Positions 16,635 through 25,786 of a stretch of DNA of 64,000 nucleotides are shown here, piece after piece. The translations under genes and the position numbers were made by a program. The number at the start of each line of letters is the position of its first letter. Position 1 is the stretch's first letter. Under the pieces are notes generated by a model, which searched no databases, was not told the origin of the DNA, and saw only the letters and a list, made by a program, of their open reading frames with translations. Source of the DNA: Negativicutes bacterium (GTDB lineage: Bacteria; Bacillota_C; Negativicutes; Sporomusales_B; JARLHX01); contig JARLHX010000009.1 of assembly GCA_031292035.1 (NCBI GenBank), positions 123,913 to 187,912 of the forward strand, written 5' to 3'.

Positions 16635-18218
16635 GTGAGACATGTCTTGGCAATTTGTTTGGCTGTTTCTTTTCTGTTCGTGATATCTTCCAGTGGATTT
16701 GCCGCTCCTGAGGCCATGCCGGGTCCGAATTCTGTTACTACTAGCGGACTTCTCACAACAGAGAAAGGTCTCAAGGAAATCCGTGATGATTTAGATGCCG
16801 GACGCTATACTTCCCATGATCTTGTGATTGCCTACATGCAGCGCATTGCTTCCTTCGACAAGGATGGTCCCAAACTTAACAGCATTTTGGAGATCAATCC
16901 GGAAGCTCTCTTGCTGGCCGATGCCTGCGACGCAGACCGTCGTGCAGGAAGGGCGCGTGGTTTACTGCACGGCATCCCTGTCGTGATCAAGGATAATATT
17001 GATACCGCTGATATGATGCATACCTCTGCCGGCTCGTTGGCGTTGAAAGATCACTATGCCAGCAAGGATGCTTTTGTCGTTCAACGCCTGCGTCAGGCCG
17101 GAGCAATCATTCTTGGGAAAACCAATATGACAGAATGGGCCAACTGGACGTCGACCAAAATGCCGGGTGGTTACAGCTCGTTGGGCGGGCAGGTACTTAG
17201 CGCCTATGACCCCAGTTTTCCTGTTCGCGGGTCCAGTACCGGTTCGGCTGTCGCAATGTCTGCGAATTTCGCTGCCGCAGCAATTGGGACCGAAACTTCC
17301 GGGTCGATCATTCATCCTGCCTATTGGGCTTCTGTTGTCGGCCTCAAGCCGACTGTTGGCTTAGTGAGCCGCAGCGGCATTATTCCTATTGCGCCAAGTC
17401 AGGACACGGCCGGACCGATAACGCGCACGATTGCTGACGCAGCGATGATGCTGAATGTCTTAGCCGGTGTTGACCCGACCGATCCGGTTACTTTCACCGC
17501 AGCAGGGAATATTCCGAAAGATTATACCGCTTTCTTGAAAAAAGATGGGTTGCGGGGCGCACGGATTGGTGTAAGCCGGCAGCTTTTCGGGCAAATGAGT
17601 GATGAACAGGTAGTATTATTTGACAGAGTGCTAAAAGAGATGGCAGACGCCGGTGCGGAGATTGTCGACCCGGCAGTAATGCCACTAGACGAATTACTGG
17701 CAACAACTTGGCCTGACAGTAAAACCATGCTGTATGAGTTTAAACCAGCAATCAATAATTATCTTAAAGGTGTCGAATCTTATATTCCAGTTCATTCGCT
17801 TAGTGATGTTGTCTCTTTTAACAATCAAGATACGGAAAAACGCGCCCGCTATGGTCAAAATATCTTGGAAAGAGCGGAGTTGACCAGCGGATCATTAACT
17901 GAGCCCGAATATATTAAAGAGCGCATCCGGGACCTGCGCCTTACCCGTGATGCCATTGATTTTACCCTTCGCAAATATAACTTGGATGCGATTATTTTTC
18001 CTCCCATGAATAATACCATGATAAGTGGCGTCATTCTTGAAGCAAGAGCCGGTTACCCAGCCATAACCGTACCGGCAGGCTATTTACAGGACGGTAAACC
18101 CTTTGCCTTTATGTTGACAGCCTCGGCCTGGCAGGAACCTAAATTAATTTCTTTAGCCTATGGTTATGAGCAGAAGGCTCAGCACCGTAAACCGCCTATC
18201 TTTTCGGCGTTGCCCTAG
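16635..18218 (+). CDS. Secreted amidase-signature-family hydrolase
   Basis: A 527-residue protein with a cleavable signal peptide (hydrophobic residues 5-23, then GFAAPEA) followed by the amidase signature domain. The Ser-cisSer-Lys triad can be placed: Lys in GIPVVIKDNID, cis-Ser in RGSSTGSAVAMSA and nucleophile Ser in GTETSGSIIHPA. The family hydrolyses amides; the substrate here is unknown, and the export signal separates it from GatA. GTG 16635 has GGGGAGGTG 11 nt upstream. It is the first gene of the block that interrupts the Bacillus-like order. Confidence 0.88.
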   Translation: MRHVLAICLAVSFLFVISSSGFAAPEAMPGPNSVTTSGLLTTEKGLKEIRDDLDAGRYTSHDLVIAYMQRIASFDKDGPKLNSILEINPEALLLADACDADRRAGRARGLLHGIPVVIKDNIDTADMMHTSAGSLALKDHYASKDAFVVQRLRQAGAIILGKTNMTEWANWTSTKMPGGYSSLGGQVLSAYDPSFPVRGSSTGSAVAMSANFAAAAIGTETSGSIIHPAYWASVVGLKPTVGLVSRSGIIPIAPSQDTAGPITRTIADAAMMLNVLAGVDPTDPVTFTAAGNIPKDYTAFLKKDGLRGARIGVSRQLFGQMSDEQVVLFDRVLKEMADAGAEIVDPAVMPLDELLATTWPDSKTMLYEFKPAINNYLKGVESYIPVHSLSDVVSFNNQDTEKRARYGQNILERAELTSGSLTEPEYIKERIRDLRLTRDAIDFTLRKYNLDAIIFPPMNNTMISGVILEARAGYPAITVPAGYLQDGKPFAFMLTASAWQEPKLISLAYGYEQKAQHRKPPIFSALP

Positions 18219-18271
18219 GACTAGAGAAACCACACCGCGGAGGCAGTCTGGGGATATGCTGTTAAATGGTT

Positions 18272-18300
18272 GGCCAAGTGATATTGCTTGGCCTTCATTT
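18272..18300 (+). terminator. Probable terminator after the amidase gene
   Basis: GGCCAAG (18272-18278) pairs with CTTGGCC (18287-18293), followed by a weak T-rich tail. Confidence 0.45.
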
Positions 18301-18418
18301 CTGTTCCAGCGGCTTGTTCACGGTTGAAGATAGTTAGTATTGAGCACTGATGATTTCTCCTGCTAAAGGCATGCAACTTACGGGGCCAGGTATGCTGAGC
18401 AGGACCACAGAACAAGAA

Positions 18419-18473
18419 TTAACAAACTCATAACAATTGCTTAACATATGTTGTCCGTCTGCTATGGTATAGT
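18419..18473 (+). promoter_or_regulatory. Pho box and promoter of pstB-phoU
   Basis: Three hexamers TTAACA (18419), ATAACA (18430) and TTAACA (18441) repeat with an exact 11-bp period, the arrangement of PhoP/PhoB direct-repeat sites. Overlapping -10 candidates TATGGT (18463) and TATAGT (18468) follow at 16-21 nt. Confidence 0.72.
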
Positions 18474-18501
18474 GCAGGGAGAACCCGCAGGAGGGGAAAT
18501 G

Positions 18502-19257
18502 ATGAATTCGAAAATTCAAGTAAATAAGCTGAAGTTGTATTATGGAGAATCGCTGGCCCTGAAAAAGATCTCGATTGATATTGATGAACATGGGGTTGTA
18601 GCCCTTATTGGGCCTTCGGGCTGCGGCAAATCAACCTTTCTCCGGACCATCAATCGGATGAATGACTTGATTGCCGGAGTCAAAATCGAGGGCGAAGTAT
18701 TGCTCGACGGGGTGAACATCTATCATCCCAATACTGATGTGGTTATGCTGCGGAAACGGGTCGGTATGGTTTTTCAGCGCCCCAACCCCTTTCCAATGTC
18801 GATATTTGACAATGTTGCATACGGACCGCGCATCCATGGTTTGACCAACATAAAACGACTAAAGGAAATCGTCGAAAAAAGCTTGACCGCTTCAGCCCTT
18901 TGGGATGAAGTGAAAGACCGCTTGAATGATTCGGCTTTGGGTCTTTCCGGCGGACAGCAACAACGAGTTTGTATCGCCCGGCTTCTGGCGGTGGAACCCG
19001 AGGTATTATTGATGGATGAACCGTGTTCGGCCCTGGACCCGATTTCGACAATGAAAATTGAAGAATTGGTTACCGAACTGAAAACCAAATATACTATTAT
19101 TATGGTGACTCATAATATGCAACAGGCAGCTCGTGTATCGGACTTTACCGGATTTTTCCTGAACGGCGACCTGGTAGAATACGACAAAACGGATGCCATA
19201 TTTACCAGGCCCAACGATAAACGGACTGAAGATTATATTACCGGACGATTTGGATAA
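18502..19257 (+). CDS. pstB: Phosphate ABC transporter ATP-binding protein PstB
   Basis: ATPase of the high-affinity phosphate importer. Walker [10 protein letters not shown], signature LSGGQQQRV, Walker [14 protein letters not shown] and the switch His in [11 protein letters not shown] are all present in 251 residues. ATG 18502 is 7 nt from AGGAGG; ATG 18499 is possible. It is transcribed with phoU, but apart from pstS and the pstCA pair, which lie 9-11 kb downstream. Confidence 0.96.
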   Translation: MNSKIQVNKLKLYYGESLALKKISIDIDEHGVVALIGPSGCGKSTFLRTINRMNDLIAGVKIEGEVLLDGVNIYHPNTDVVMLRKRVGMVFQRPNPFPMSIFDNVAYGPRIHGLTNIKRLKEIVEKSLTASALWDEVKDRLNDSALGLSGGQQQRVCIARLLAVEPEVLLMDEPCSALDPISTMKIEELVTELKTKYTIIMVTHNMQQAARVSDFTGFFLNGDLVEYDKTDAIFTRPNDKRTEDYITGRFG

Positions 19258-19283
19258 CCCAAAATCCGGTGGGAGGGGAAGTT

Positions 19284-19940
19284 GTGGTAACTAGACAAAG
19301 TTTCGATCAAGAACTGCAGGCTTTACGGCAGGATCTGCTCAGAATGGGAACATTGGTGAATGAAGCCATTCGGGATGCGGTCCAGTCGCTGGCCAAACAG
19401 GACACCGAGTTGGCCCAAAAGGTGTTGGACGGTGACGATGTCATCGATAAAATGGAAGAGGACATCGAAGATACTTGCATGGTGCTGATTGCCCGCCAGC
19501 AGCCTCTGGCCAAGGATCTGCGCATTATCGGCACTGGGCTAAAGATTACGACCGATTTGGAACGAATGGGTGACCATGCGTGTGATATTGCCAGCGTCAC
19601 GCTGAAGCTTGCCAATCAGCCGCTGATAAAGCCGCTGCTCGACATTCCCCGAATGGCGGCTATGGCTGAGAAGATGCTTGACCAGTCGCTGGAAGCTTAT
19701 TTCAAGCTGGATATTTCCCTGGCGGAAAAGGTCTGCAAGGACGACGATGATATCGACCACCTCTATCAGCAAGTTTTCCGGGAATTACTTACCTTTATGA
19801 TGGAAGATCCGAATACCATTAACCAGGCAGCGCAATTGATCTTTGTGGCCAGGTATCTGGAAAGGATCGGCGACCATTGCACCAACATCGCAGAATGGAC
19901 GATTTACCTGGTGACCGGCCAGCGGCTCCGTAAAAAATAA
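19284..19940 (+). CDS. phoU: Phosphate signalling protein PhoU
   Basis: All-helical cytoplasmic protein of 218 residues that links the Pst transporter to the PhoR kinase and restrains the Pho response. Two PhoU three-helix repeats are visible, each with the E/D-rich metal motif: GDDVIDKMEEDIED and LERMGDHACDIA in the first, DDDIDHLYQQVFRE and LERIGDHCTNIAEW in the second. GTG 19284 is chosen for its GGAGGGG 5 nt upstream. It follows pstB by 26 bp. Confidence 0.95.
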   Translation: MVTRQSFDQELQALRQDLLRMGTLVNEAIRDAVQSLAKQDTELAQKVLDGDDVIDKMEEDIEDTCMVLIARQQPLAKDLRIIGTGLKITTDLERMGDHACDIASVTLKLANQPLIKPLLDIPRMAAMAEKMLDQSLEAYFKLDISLAEKVCKDDDDIDHLYQQVFRELLTFMMEDPNTINQAAQLIFVARYLERIGDHCTNIAEWTIYLVTGQRLRKK

Positions 19941-19967
19941 ACGTTACCGCCAAGTTAAATGCAAGAA

Positions 19968-19993
19968 AAAAACCGCCTTTTGGCGGTTTTTTT
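19968..19993. terminator. Terminator between phoU and phoR (convergent)
   Basis: AAAAACCGCC pairs with GGCGGTTTTT across a TTTT loop. A/T runs on both sides let it act for phoU (plus) and phoR (minus). Confidence 0.9.
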
Positions 19994-20001
19994 GATTTGC
20001 T

Positions 20002-21783
20002 TTATTTGGCTAAAGGAAGGCGGAAGATGATGCTGGTTCCGACACCGAGATCGCTTTTAGCTTCTATCTTTCCTCCTAACAGCTCGACAATGAACTTGAC
20101 AATGGCCAGTCCCAGACCAGTTCCGCCGGCGCTGCGGGTGCGGGCTCGGTCTACGCGGTAGAATCGGTCAAATATTCGCGGCAGGTCCTCGGAGGGTATG
20201 CCAGATCCCGAGTCTTTCACTGTAAACACGACCATATCTTCTTCCTGACGCCATTTCAACAGTATTTTGCCGCTGACCGGGGTATATTTTATGGCGTTGT
20301 CGAGGAGGTTGAGGATCACTTGTTTCAGCCAGTCTGGATTGACCAGTGCCGACAGGGACTCGGGCGGGGCATCGACGGTTACTGCCAACTCTTTTTCTCG
20401 CCAGTGGGCGGCGTATTCGTCGACAGCTGCGGCAATCAGCGGGGCGACAGGCGTGGGTTCGATCCGGATACCTTTGCGGTATTCGCTGGAATCGAGTTTG
20501 GTCATTTGCAATAGATCTCGTACCAGACGGTGCATCCGGTCGGCTTCGGTCTGAATGATTTCCACGAAACGGGTGCCGAGGTCGGGGTCTTTGATGGCCC
20601 CGTCCAAAAGGGTCTCTGCAAAACCTTTGATGGCTGTCAGCGGGGTTGCCAGTTCGTGCGAAGCGTTGGCGATAAACTCCGCCTGTCTTTCTTGCAACTC
20701 TTTCAATGCCGTGATGTCATGGAAGACTGCCAAAACAGAGGTAATCTCGCCTTCGTTGCTGATAATCGGAGCAAGAAAGAGCTGGAAGGCGCGTTTATTG
20801 CCCTTGATATCGGTTTTAAGGTCGATCATCCGTTTTGCCCGCTGAGCGATGGTTTCGCGGATGGCGGTGTCGAACAAGCTGTTGCCAATGACCTGGATAT
20901 TGTGTAGGCCGATCATCGCGGGTGTGAGACTGAAGGTATCAGCAGCCGCAGTATTGACATTGACGACCTGGCCATACCGGTCAAGCAGCATCACCGGGCT
21001 GTCAGTGTGCTGGAGAATGAGCTCAAGTTTGCTTTTTTCGGCCACGATTTCGTTGACCTTGTCGTCCAGGCTGGAAGCTAGATGGTTTAATGTGTGGGCC
21101 AGCACTTCAAGTTCGTCGCCGGTATTGACATGCACGCGGCGGTCTAATTTTCCTTCGGCAATCTGCTGGGCGGCAGCGGTAATTTCCTCGAGCGGTGCGG
21201 TATACTTGCGGGCCAGCCGCACGCTGACAAAAACGGCCAACAGGCAGGCCAGCAGGAAGGCTGCCAGCAATCCCGACCGAATTTCCTTATAGCCTTGTTC
21301 CACATGCGCCAATGTCGTAGATACCCGAACAACGCCAAGCGCTTCTCCGCCAATCCGCATTGGAATGGCTACATATAAAAGATTTTGACTGATGGTCGCG
21401 CTGAACCGCACCGACGAGCCGGTGCCACCAGCCAGGGCTGCTCTGATTTCCGGCCGCTCAGAATGATTATCCATCAGCACCGGATCTTCCCAGGAATCAG
21501 CCAGCACCCTTCCTGTTGTGTCGATGATGGTGATGCGAGAACTGATTTTCCGGGCAAGATCTTTAATGATGGGATCGATTCCGGCTTGGTCGCGCGGGCT
21601 GCTTAGGCGACCGGCCACCAGTTCTTCGACGATATCGGCCTGAACCAAGAGGTCGGCTGTCAGGCTTTGCAGGTTATGTCGGTAAAAATACCACAAAAAA
21701 TAACCGCCGAGTAAGGATAACGTGATTAGCACCAACACAAGGTACGAAATGATTAATCTACTGCGGATACTCCATTGAAACAT
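20002..21783 (-). CDS. phoR: Sensor histidine kinase PhoR/PnpS-type
   Basis: Membrane sensor kinase of 593 residues: TM1, an extracytoplasmic domain of about 130 residues, TM2, HAMP (RKYTAPLEEITAAAQQIAEGKLDRRVHVNTGDELEVL), a PAS domain (LILQHTDSPVMLLDRYGQVVNVN), HisKA (FIANASHELATPLTAIKGF, phospho-His) and HATPase (NLLDNAIKYTP, DSGSGIP, GTGLGLAI). This order is typical of PhoR/PnpS. The H-box has Ala where Lys or Arg is usual (HELATP). The start is the ATG at 21783, with AAAGGGG 8 nt upstream. No phoP gene lies beside it, although most PhoR genes are paired. Confidence 0.85.
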   Translation of the reverse strand: MFQWSIRSRLIISYLVLVLITLSLLGGYFLWYFYRHNLQSLTADLLVQADIVEELVAGRLSSPRDQAGIDPIIKDLARKISSRITIIDTTGRVLADSWEDPVLMDNHSERPEIRAALAGGTGSSVRFSATISQNLLYVAIPMRIGGEALGVVRVSTTLAHVEQGYKEIRSGLLAAFLLACLLAVFVSVRLARKYTAPLEEITAAAQQIAEGKLDRRVHVNTGDELEVLAHTLNHLASSLDDKVNEIVAEKSKLELILQHTDSPVMLLDRYGQVVNVNTAAADTFSLTPAMIGLHNIQVIGNSLFDTAIRETIAQRAKRMIDLKTDIKGNKRAFQLFLAPIISNEGEITSVLAVFHDITALKELQERQAEFIANASHELATPLTAIKGFAETLLDGAIKDPDLGTRFVEIIQTEADRMHRLVRDLLQMTKLDSSEYRKGIRIEPTPVAPLIAAAVDEYAAHWREKELAVTVDAPPESLSALVNPDWLKQVILNLLDNAIKYTPVSGKILLKWRQEEDMVVFTVKDSGSGIPSEDLPRIFDRFYRVDRARTRSAGGTGLGLAIVKFIVELLGGKIEAKSDLGVGTSIIFRLPLAK

Positions 21784-21898
21784 CGTCAGGCCCCTTTCCT
21801 TGCGGCTATGCGTTTTTGTTCGCAGGAAATTGTCTTTGTCTTCAATCATAGCGTAAATACCATAATATCTCCAGATTAATTGCGGTTTTTGCAAAAAC

Positions 21899-21962
21899 TT
21901 AACAATCCCATAACAAAAGTTAATGAATCGTTAACCGGGTGGACGCCGACTGGTGGTACGAT
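21899..21962 (+). promoter_or_regulatory. Pho box of the glycosyltransferase-PLC-EAL operon
   Basis: TTAACA (21899) and ATAACA (21910) are followed at the same 11-bp period by weaker TAATGA (21921) and TAACCG (21932). TACGAT (21957-21962) could be the -10, about 19 nt on. The site lies in the divergent gap with phoR, so it may also act on phoR. Confidence 0.6.
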
Positions 21963-21994
21963 GAGGCTGAAAGCAAGAATGCCGAGGTGATAAG

Positions 21995-23146
21995 GTGTCA
22001 GCAAATAGAAAGAACATCCTGATCGTTACTGCTTCCGTCGGTGCAGGCCATACCCAGGCCGCCAATGCCGTGGCGGCTGCAATTCACCGTCACTATCCCG
22101 GAAACAATGTTGAGACTGTTGACTTTATGGCTGAGGAAAACTCCTATTTCAATACCTTGGTCAAAGAAACATACTTGAAAATGATCAGTCTTTCGCCAAA
22201 CGTCTATGATGTGCTCTATCGGTGGTCTCAGGCGCCACGGCAATATGCCAAGGTAGAGAATCTGATGGCCAGAGCGATGAAGCGCACCATGTTGCGACTG
22301 TACCGCCGTTATCGACCGGACATGATCATTTGCACCCATCCTTTTCCCTGTGGGGCGGCAGCGTATTTGCGGCGAACCCGGATGATCAATGTGCCGTTGG
22401 TTGCCATTACCACCGATTTTGCGGTCCACCAGTTTTGGGTGTACGACGAAGTTGACCTCTATTTCGTAGCAGGCCGGGAAATGCAGGATGAGCTTGTCGC
22501 CAGGGGCGTCCCGGCGAGACAGGTGTATTCCAGCGGCATTCCTGTCGATCCGAGTTTCGGCGAGGCGACTGATGTTGGGGCGATCAGCCGGGATCTGGGC
22601 CTGGTTGCCGAAATGCCGGTCGTGCTGGTCATGAGCGGCGGGCTGGGCGTCGGCCCTGTCCAGGACGCCATCCTCAGTATAGACGCTTGTGAACAAGCCT
22701 TTCAAATCATCGTTGTTGCCGGAAACAATACCCTTTTGCACCGTCAGTTGGAACAGACCGCCCAAGTGACCCGTCATCAGGTTAGTGTTCTTGGCTATAC
22801 ACAGCGCATTCGTGAGCTGATGGCAGTAGCCGATGTCCTTGTCACAAAGCCCGGTGCCCTTACCCTCAGCGAGGCCCTGGCGCTGTCGTTGCCGATGGTG
22901 CTTTTCAGCCCGTTACCTGGACAGGAAGAGGATAATGCCAGTTATCTGGTTAGTCACGGTGCGGCGTTATGGGTGGACGGAGTTGGGCGGCTGGGAGAAA
23001 TCGTGTCCGGCTTGCTGGCCCAGCCGCAGCGACTTGCCAGAATGCGGCAAAATGCCGCTCGGCTTGGCCGGCCGCAGGCGGCGGCGGCAGTGGCCAAGGT
23101 AATCAGTGATTATTTGCCACACCAGGTCCCGGCTGCCGGAATTTAA
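21995..23146 (+). CDS. MGDG-synthase-type diacylglycerol glycosyltransferase
   Basis: A 383-residue GT28-type glycosyltransferase. ILIVTASVGAGHTQAANAVAAAI is the N-terminal membrane-side motif of the MGDG_synth domain, and the C-terminal half has the nucleotide-sugar fold with VLVMSGGLGVG, VLGYTQRIRELMAVADVLVTKPGALTLSEALAL and PLPGQEEDNA. Relatives transfer glucose or galactose to diacylglycerol (plant MGD1, Bacillus UgtP). It has no signal peptide and would work at the inner face of the cytoplasmic membrane. GTG start after GAGGTGATAAG. It is the first gene of the operon and lies downstream of a Pho box; a phospholipase C gene follows after 26 bp. Confidence 0.85.
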   Translation: MSANRKNILIVTASVGAGHTQAANAVAAAIHRHYPGNNVETVDFMAEENSYFNTLVKETYLKMISLSPNVYDVLYRWSQAPRQYAKVENLMARAMKRTMLRLYRRYRPDMIICTHPFPCGAAAYLRRTRMINVPLVAITTDFAVHQFWVYDEVDLYFVAGREMQDELVARGVPARQVYSSGIPVDPSFGEATDVGAISRDLGLVAEMPVVLVMSGGLGVGPVQDAILSIDACEQAFQIIVVAGNNTLLHRQLEQTAQVTRHQVSVLGYTQRIRELMAVADVLVTKPGALTLSEALALSLPMVLFSPLPGQEEDNASYLVSHGAALWVDGVGRLGEIVSGLLAQPQRLARMRQNAARLGRPQAAAAVAKVISDYLPHQVPAAGI

Positions 23147-23172
23147 TCAATGGAAGAAAGTGGGGGGAGAGG

Positions 23173-23889
23173 ATGAAACTTCGCACCATTCGAACTGCTC
23201 TGACGGTAGGCGGCGGGGTCAAGGCGCTCCTTGCGACCACCGGCCCGTTACAAGGGCTGTTTGACCGCCCGGGAGTAACCCATGAATTTTGCAATCGACA
23301 GGCTCTGACCATCTTGCGCCGGGATGGATTCGTCGGCTGTGCCAATTTTTTTCAGCAATATCTTCCCGAACTTACCGCCGGTGTCTATTGGGCTGACGAG
23401 GGCTGGAAAAATGTCGGCCACTATTTCCAGGCAGGTTCGGAAAAGGGGCTGTGGCGATTTCCCAGTGCGATTGAGGAGTTCCGCTGTTATTTCGGGCAGG
23501 CACTGAGTCGGGCGCGTCAGGGAAACAGCAATAAGGCCGCGTTCTTTTTGGGAGCGGCAGCCCACCTGGTGCAAGACTTGTGTGTGCCGCATCATGCCCG
23601 GGCCAAAGTGATGGCCGGCCATCAGCAGTATGAAGGCTGGGCCCAGGAAAATTTTCTCCGCTATGCCGTTGACGCTGCAGGCATCTATCACGAAGACAAT
23701 CTGGCCCACTCTCTTATTCTAAAAAATGCCGCGGTGTCGGCCGATTTCTTGGACTGGGTCGGGGCCGACGCCGGTGAACTGGCCTATCATAACGCCACGG
23801 CAATTTTACTGCCCCGCGCTCAGCAGACGACGGCGGGCCTTCTGTTACAGTTTTTTACCGCTGCTGGAGCAATCCTGCGCGCAGCATAG
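23173..23889 (+). CDS. Zinc-dependent phospholipase C family protein
   Basis: A 238-residue protein of the alpha-toxin/PC-PLC fold. The zinc ligands of clostridial alpha-toxin can be aligned in order: His37 (THEF), Asp75 (YWADEGW), His83 (GHYF), His131 and Asp135 (AAHLVQD), His141 (PHHA), His150 and Glu154 (GHQQYEGWAQE). The N-terminal Trp ligand of secreted PLCs is not evident and I see no clear signal peptide, so it is probably intracellular. The expected reaction is hydrolysis of membrane phospholipid to diacylglycerol and a phospho-headgroup. GGGGGGAGAGG precedes the ATG. It lies between the diacylglycerol glycosyltransferase and an EAL gene. Confidence 0.85.
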   Translation: MKLRTIRTALTVGGGVKALLATTGPLQGLFDRPGVTHEFCNRQALTILRRDGFVGCANFFQQYLPELTAGVYWADEGWKNVGHYFQAGSEKGLWRFPSAIEEFRCYFGQALSRARQGNSNKAAFFLGAAAHLVQDLCVPHHARAKVMAGHQQYEGWAQENFLRYAVDAAGIYHEDNLAHSLILKNAAVSADFLDWVGADAGELAYHNATAILLPRAQQTTAGLLLQFFTAAGAILRAA

Positions 23890-23912
23890 CAGTCTGATGA
23901 AGGGGCTTTTTT

Positions 23913-25712
23913 ATGTTTGAACTTGCCATTAATAATTTAGCCAATCCAGCCATCGCGGGGAATTCTTCCGGCAAGAAGCTGGTGAAAGAACTCAACGACA
24001 TTATTGCCGCTAAAAATATTCGGACAGTGTTTCAGCCCATCGTCTCCCTCAACGAAGGGACGATCATCGGCTATGAAGCCCTCAGCCGGGGGCCGGAGGG
24101 TTCGCCTCTGGAGCGCCCGGATGCTTTGTTTAAATTGGCTCATAAGCATAACCTGATCTGGGAACTGGAGTATCTGTGCCGGAACCGGGCTCTCGAAAAG
24201 GCCAGGGAGATGGGACCGGACAAGATGGTGTTCATCAATATTGATCCTAAGAGTATTGATGACCCAAGGTTCCAAAAGGGGCTGACCCGGGGAATGCTTG
24301 AAATATATGGCCTGGATGCCGCAAACGTGATTTTTGAAATCACCGAGAAAACGGCGATTGAAGACTACCGGAAGTTTCGTAAACTGCTGGAAAACTATAT
24401 GAGTCAAGGCTATAAAATCGCGATAGATGATACCGGTTCCGGCTATTCCGGCCTCCGGCTGTTGGCTCAAACCTATCCGCATTATATCAAGGTAGATATG
24501 GAACTGGTTCGGGATATTGACAAAGACGGTCTGAAACAGGCGATGATGAGAGCTTTATACGATTTCGCCGTGATTACCAACAGCAAAATAATCGCCGAGG
24601 GGATCGAAACCGAGGATGAACTGGCGACCCTTATTGATATCGGCATCCCATACGGCCAAGGGTTTTTACTTCGCAAACCTTCAGCAGGGTTCCTGGACAT
24701 TTCCCCCCAGATCCGTCAATTGATTTTAACTAAGATTGCGCAAAAAAAACGGGAAATTTTTCACTCGCCACTGACCATTCCAATTGGGGAGATTGCCCGG
24801 CGCGATCGGTTCTTTCCGCCGGAGACCCTAGGGTATCAGGCCCTCGACTATTTCAACACCAATGGTAATGTCCGCGGCCTGCCTGTTGTCGATCACGGTC
24901 GTCCAGTGGGCCTTTTGATGAAAAACAAGCTGCTGGCTAATCTGGCCACTCAGTACGGTGTGGCTGTCTATATGAACCGCGCCATCAGTCTGCTGATGGA
25001 ACGAAGCCCGCTCATTGTTGACTATGACACGCCGCTTGAGCAGGTTTCCAAGTCGGCGCTGGCCCGCAGCGATGACAGCATTTACGATTACATTATTATT
25101 GTCAAAGACGGGGAATACTGGGGGATGACGACAGTTAAGCACCTGCTGGAAAAAACCTCGCAACTGGAACTCAATCGCGCCAAACATTCCAACCCCCTGA
25201 CAGGACTGCCAGGCAATGTTCTCATCGAAGAAAAACTCAAGCAAATTATCGGTAATGAAGATGACTATGCGGTGTTATATTTTGACCTTGATAATTTCAA
25301 GCCTTATAATGATGTCTATGGCTTTGAAAACGGCGACAAGGTGCTATGTGCGACCGCTCAGCTCATCCAAAAGCAAATTAGCTTTCCCGACGTTTTTCTG
25401 GGGCATATCGGTGGTGACGACTTTATCGCCATTATTCACCGCGCCGACGTTGCTGCACTCTGCCAGGGGCTGATTGACAGCTTCGACGCACGGATCCAGG
25501 ATTTTTACACTGAAGACGACAAGCAGCGGGGCCATATCGTCACCCTGAATCGCCACGGGGTAATGGAGAAATTCCCGGTCATTTCCCTGTCAATTGCAGT
25601 GGTGACAAGTAATAATCGCATTTATCGCAATCCGGAAGAAATCGGCGAAGCGGCCGGACTGTTAAAAAAACGTTGTAAGATGATTTGGCGGAGTTGTTAC
25701 GAAATTGCCTGA
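23913..25712 (+). CDS. EAL-CBS-GGDEF protein, probable c-di-GMP phosphodiesterase
   Basis: A 599-residue cytoplasmic protein. The EAL domain (about residues 30-270) keeps the catalytic set: Glu55 in YEALSRG, Asn in FINIDP, EITEK, the IDDTGSGYS Asp pair, IKVD, AEGIET and GQGFLLRKP. A CBS pair (about 300-420, GNVRGLPVVDHGRPVGLL) follows. The C-terminal GGDEF domain has GGDDF at about 499-503, a change from GGDEF that may reduce cyclase activity and leave a GTP-sensing role. It lies 24 bp after the PLC gene, so it shares the Pho-controlled operon. Confidence 0.88.
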   Translation: MFELAINNLANPAIAGNSSGKKLVKELNDIIAAKNIRTVFQPIVSLNEGTIIGYEALSRGPEGSPLERPDALFKLAHKHNLIWELEYLCRNRALEKAREMGPDKMVFINIDPKSIDDPRFQKGLTRGMLEIYGLDAANVIFEITEKTAIEDYRKFRKLLENYMSQGYKIAIDDTGSGYSGLRLLAQTYPHYIKVDMELVRDIDKDGLKQAMMRALYDFAVITNSKIIAEGIETEDELATLIDIGIPYGQGFLLRKPSAGFLDISPQIRQLILTKIAQKKREIFHSPLTIPIGEIARRDRFFPPETLGYQALDYFNTNGNVRGLPVVDHGRPVGLLMKNKLLANLATQYGVAVYMNRAISLLMERSPLIVDYDTPLEQVSKSALARSDDSIYDYIIIVKDGEYWGMTTVKHLLEKTSQLELNRAKHSNPLTGLPGNVLIEEKLKQIIGNEDDYAVLYFDLDNFKPYNDVYGFENGDKVLCATAQLIQKQISFPDVFLGHIGGDDFIAIIHRADVAALCQGLIDSFDARIQDFYTEDDKQRGHIVTLNRHGVMEKFPVISLSIAVVTSNNRIYRNPEEIGEAAGLLKKRCKMIWRSCYEIA

Positions 25713-25728
25713 AAGTCGGTCAAAAAAT

Positions 25729-25769
25729 AAAGGCGACTGTACCCGAATGGTACAGTCGCCTTTATTTTT
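25729..25769. terminator. Strong bidirectional terminator
   Basis: A 15-bp perfect stem (25729-25743 with 25749-25763), loop CGAAT, T tract on the plus strand and A-rich flank serving the convergent MFS gene. Confidence 0.93.
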
Positions 25770-25786
25770 GCGCCAAAGTAGTGCTA

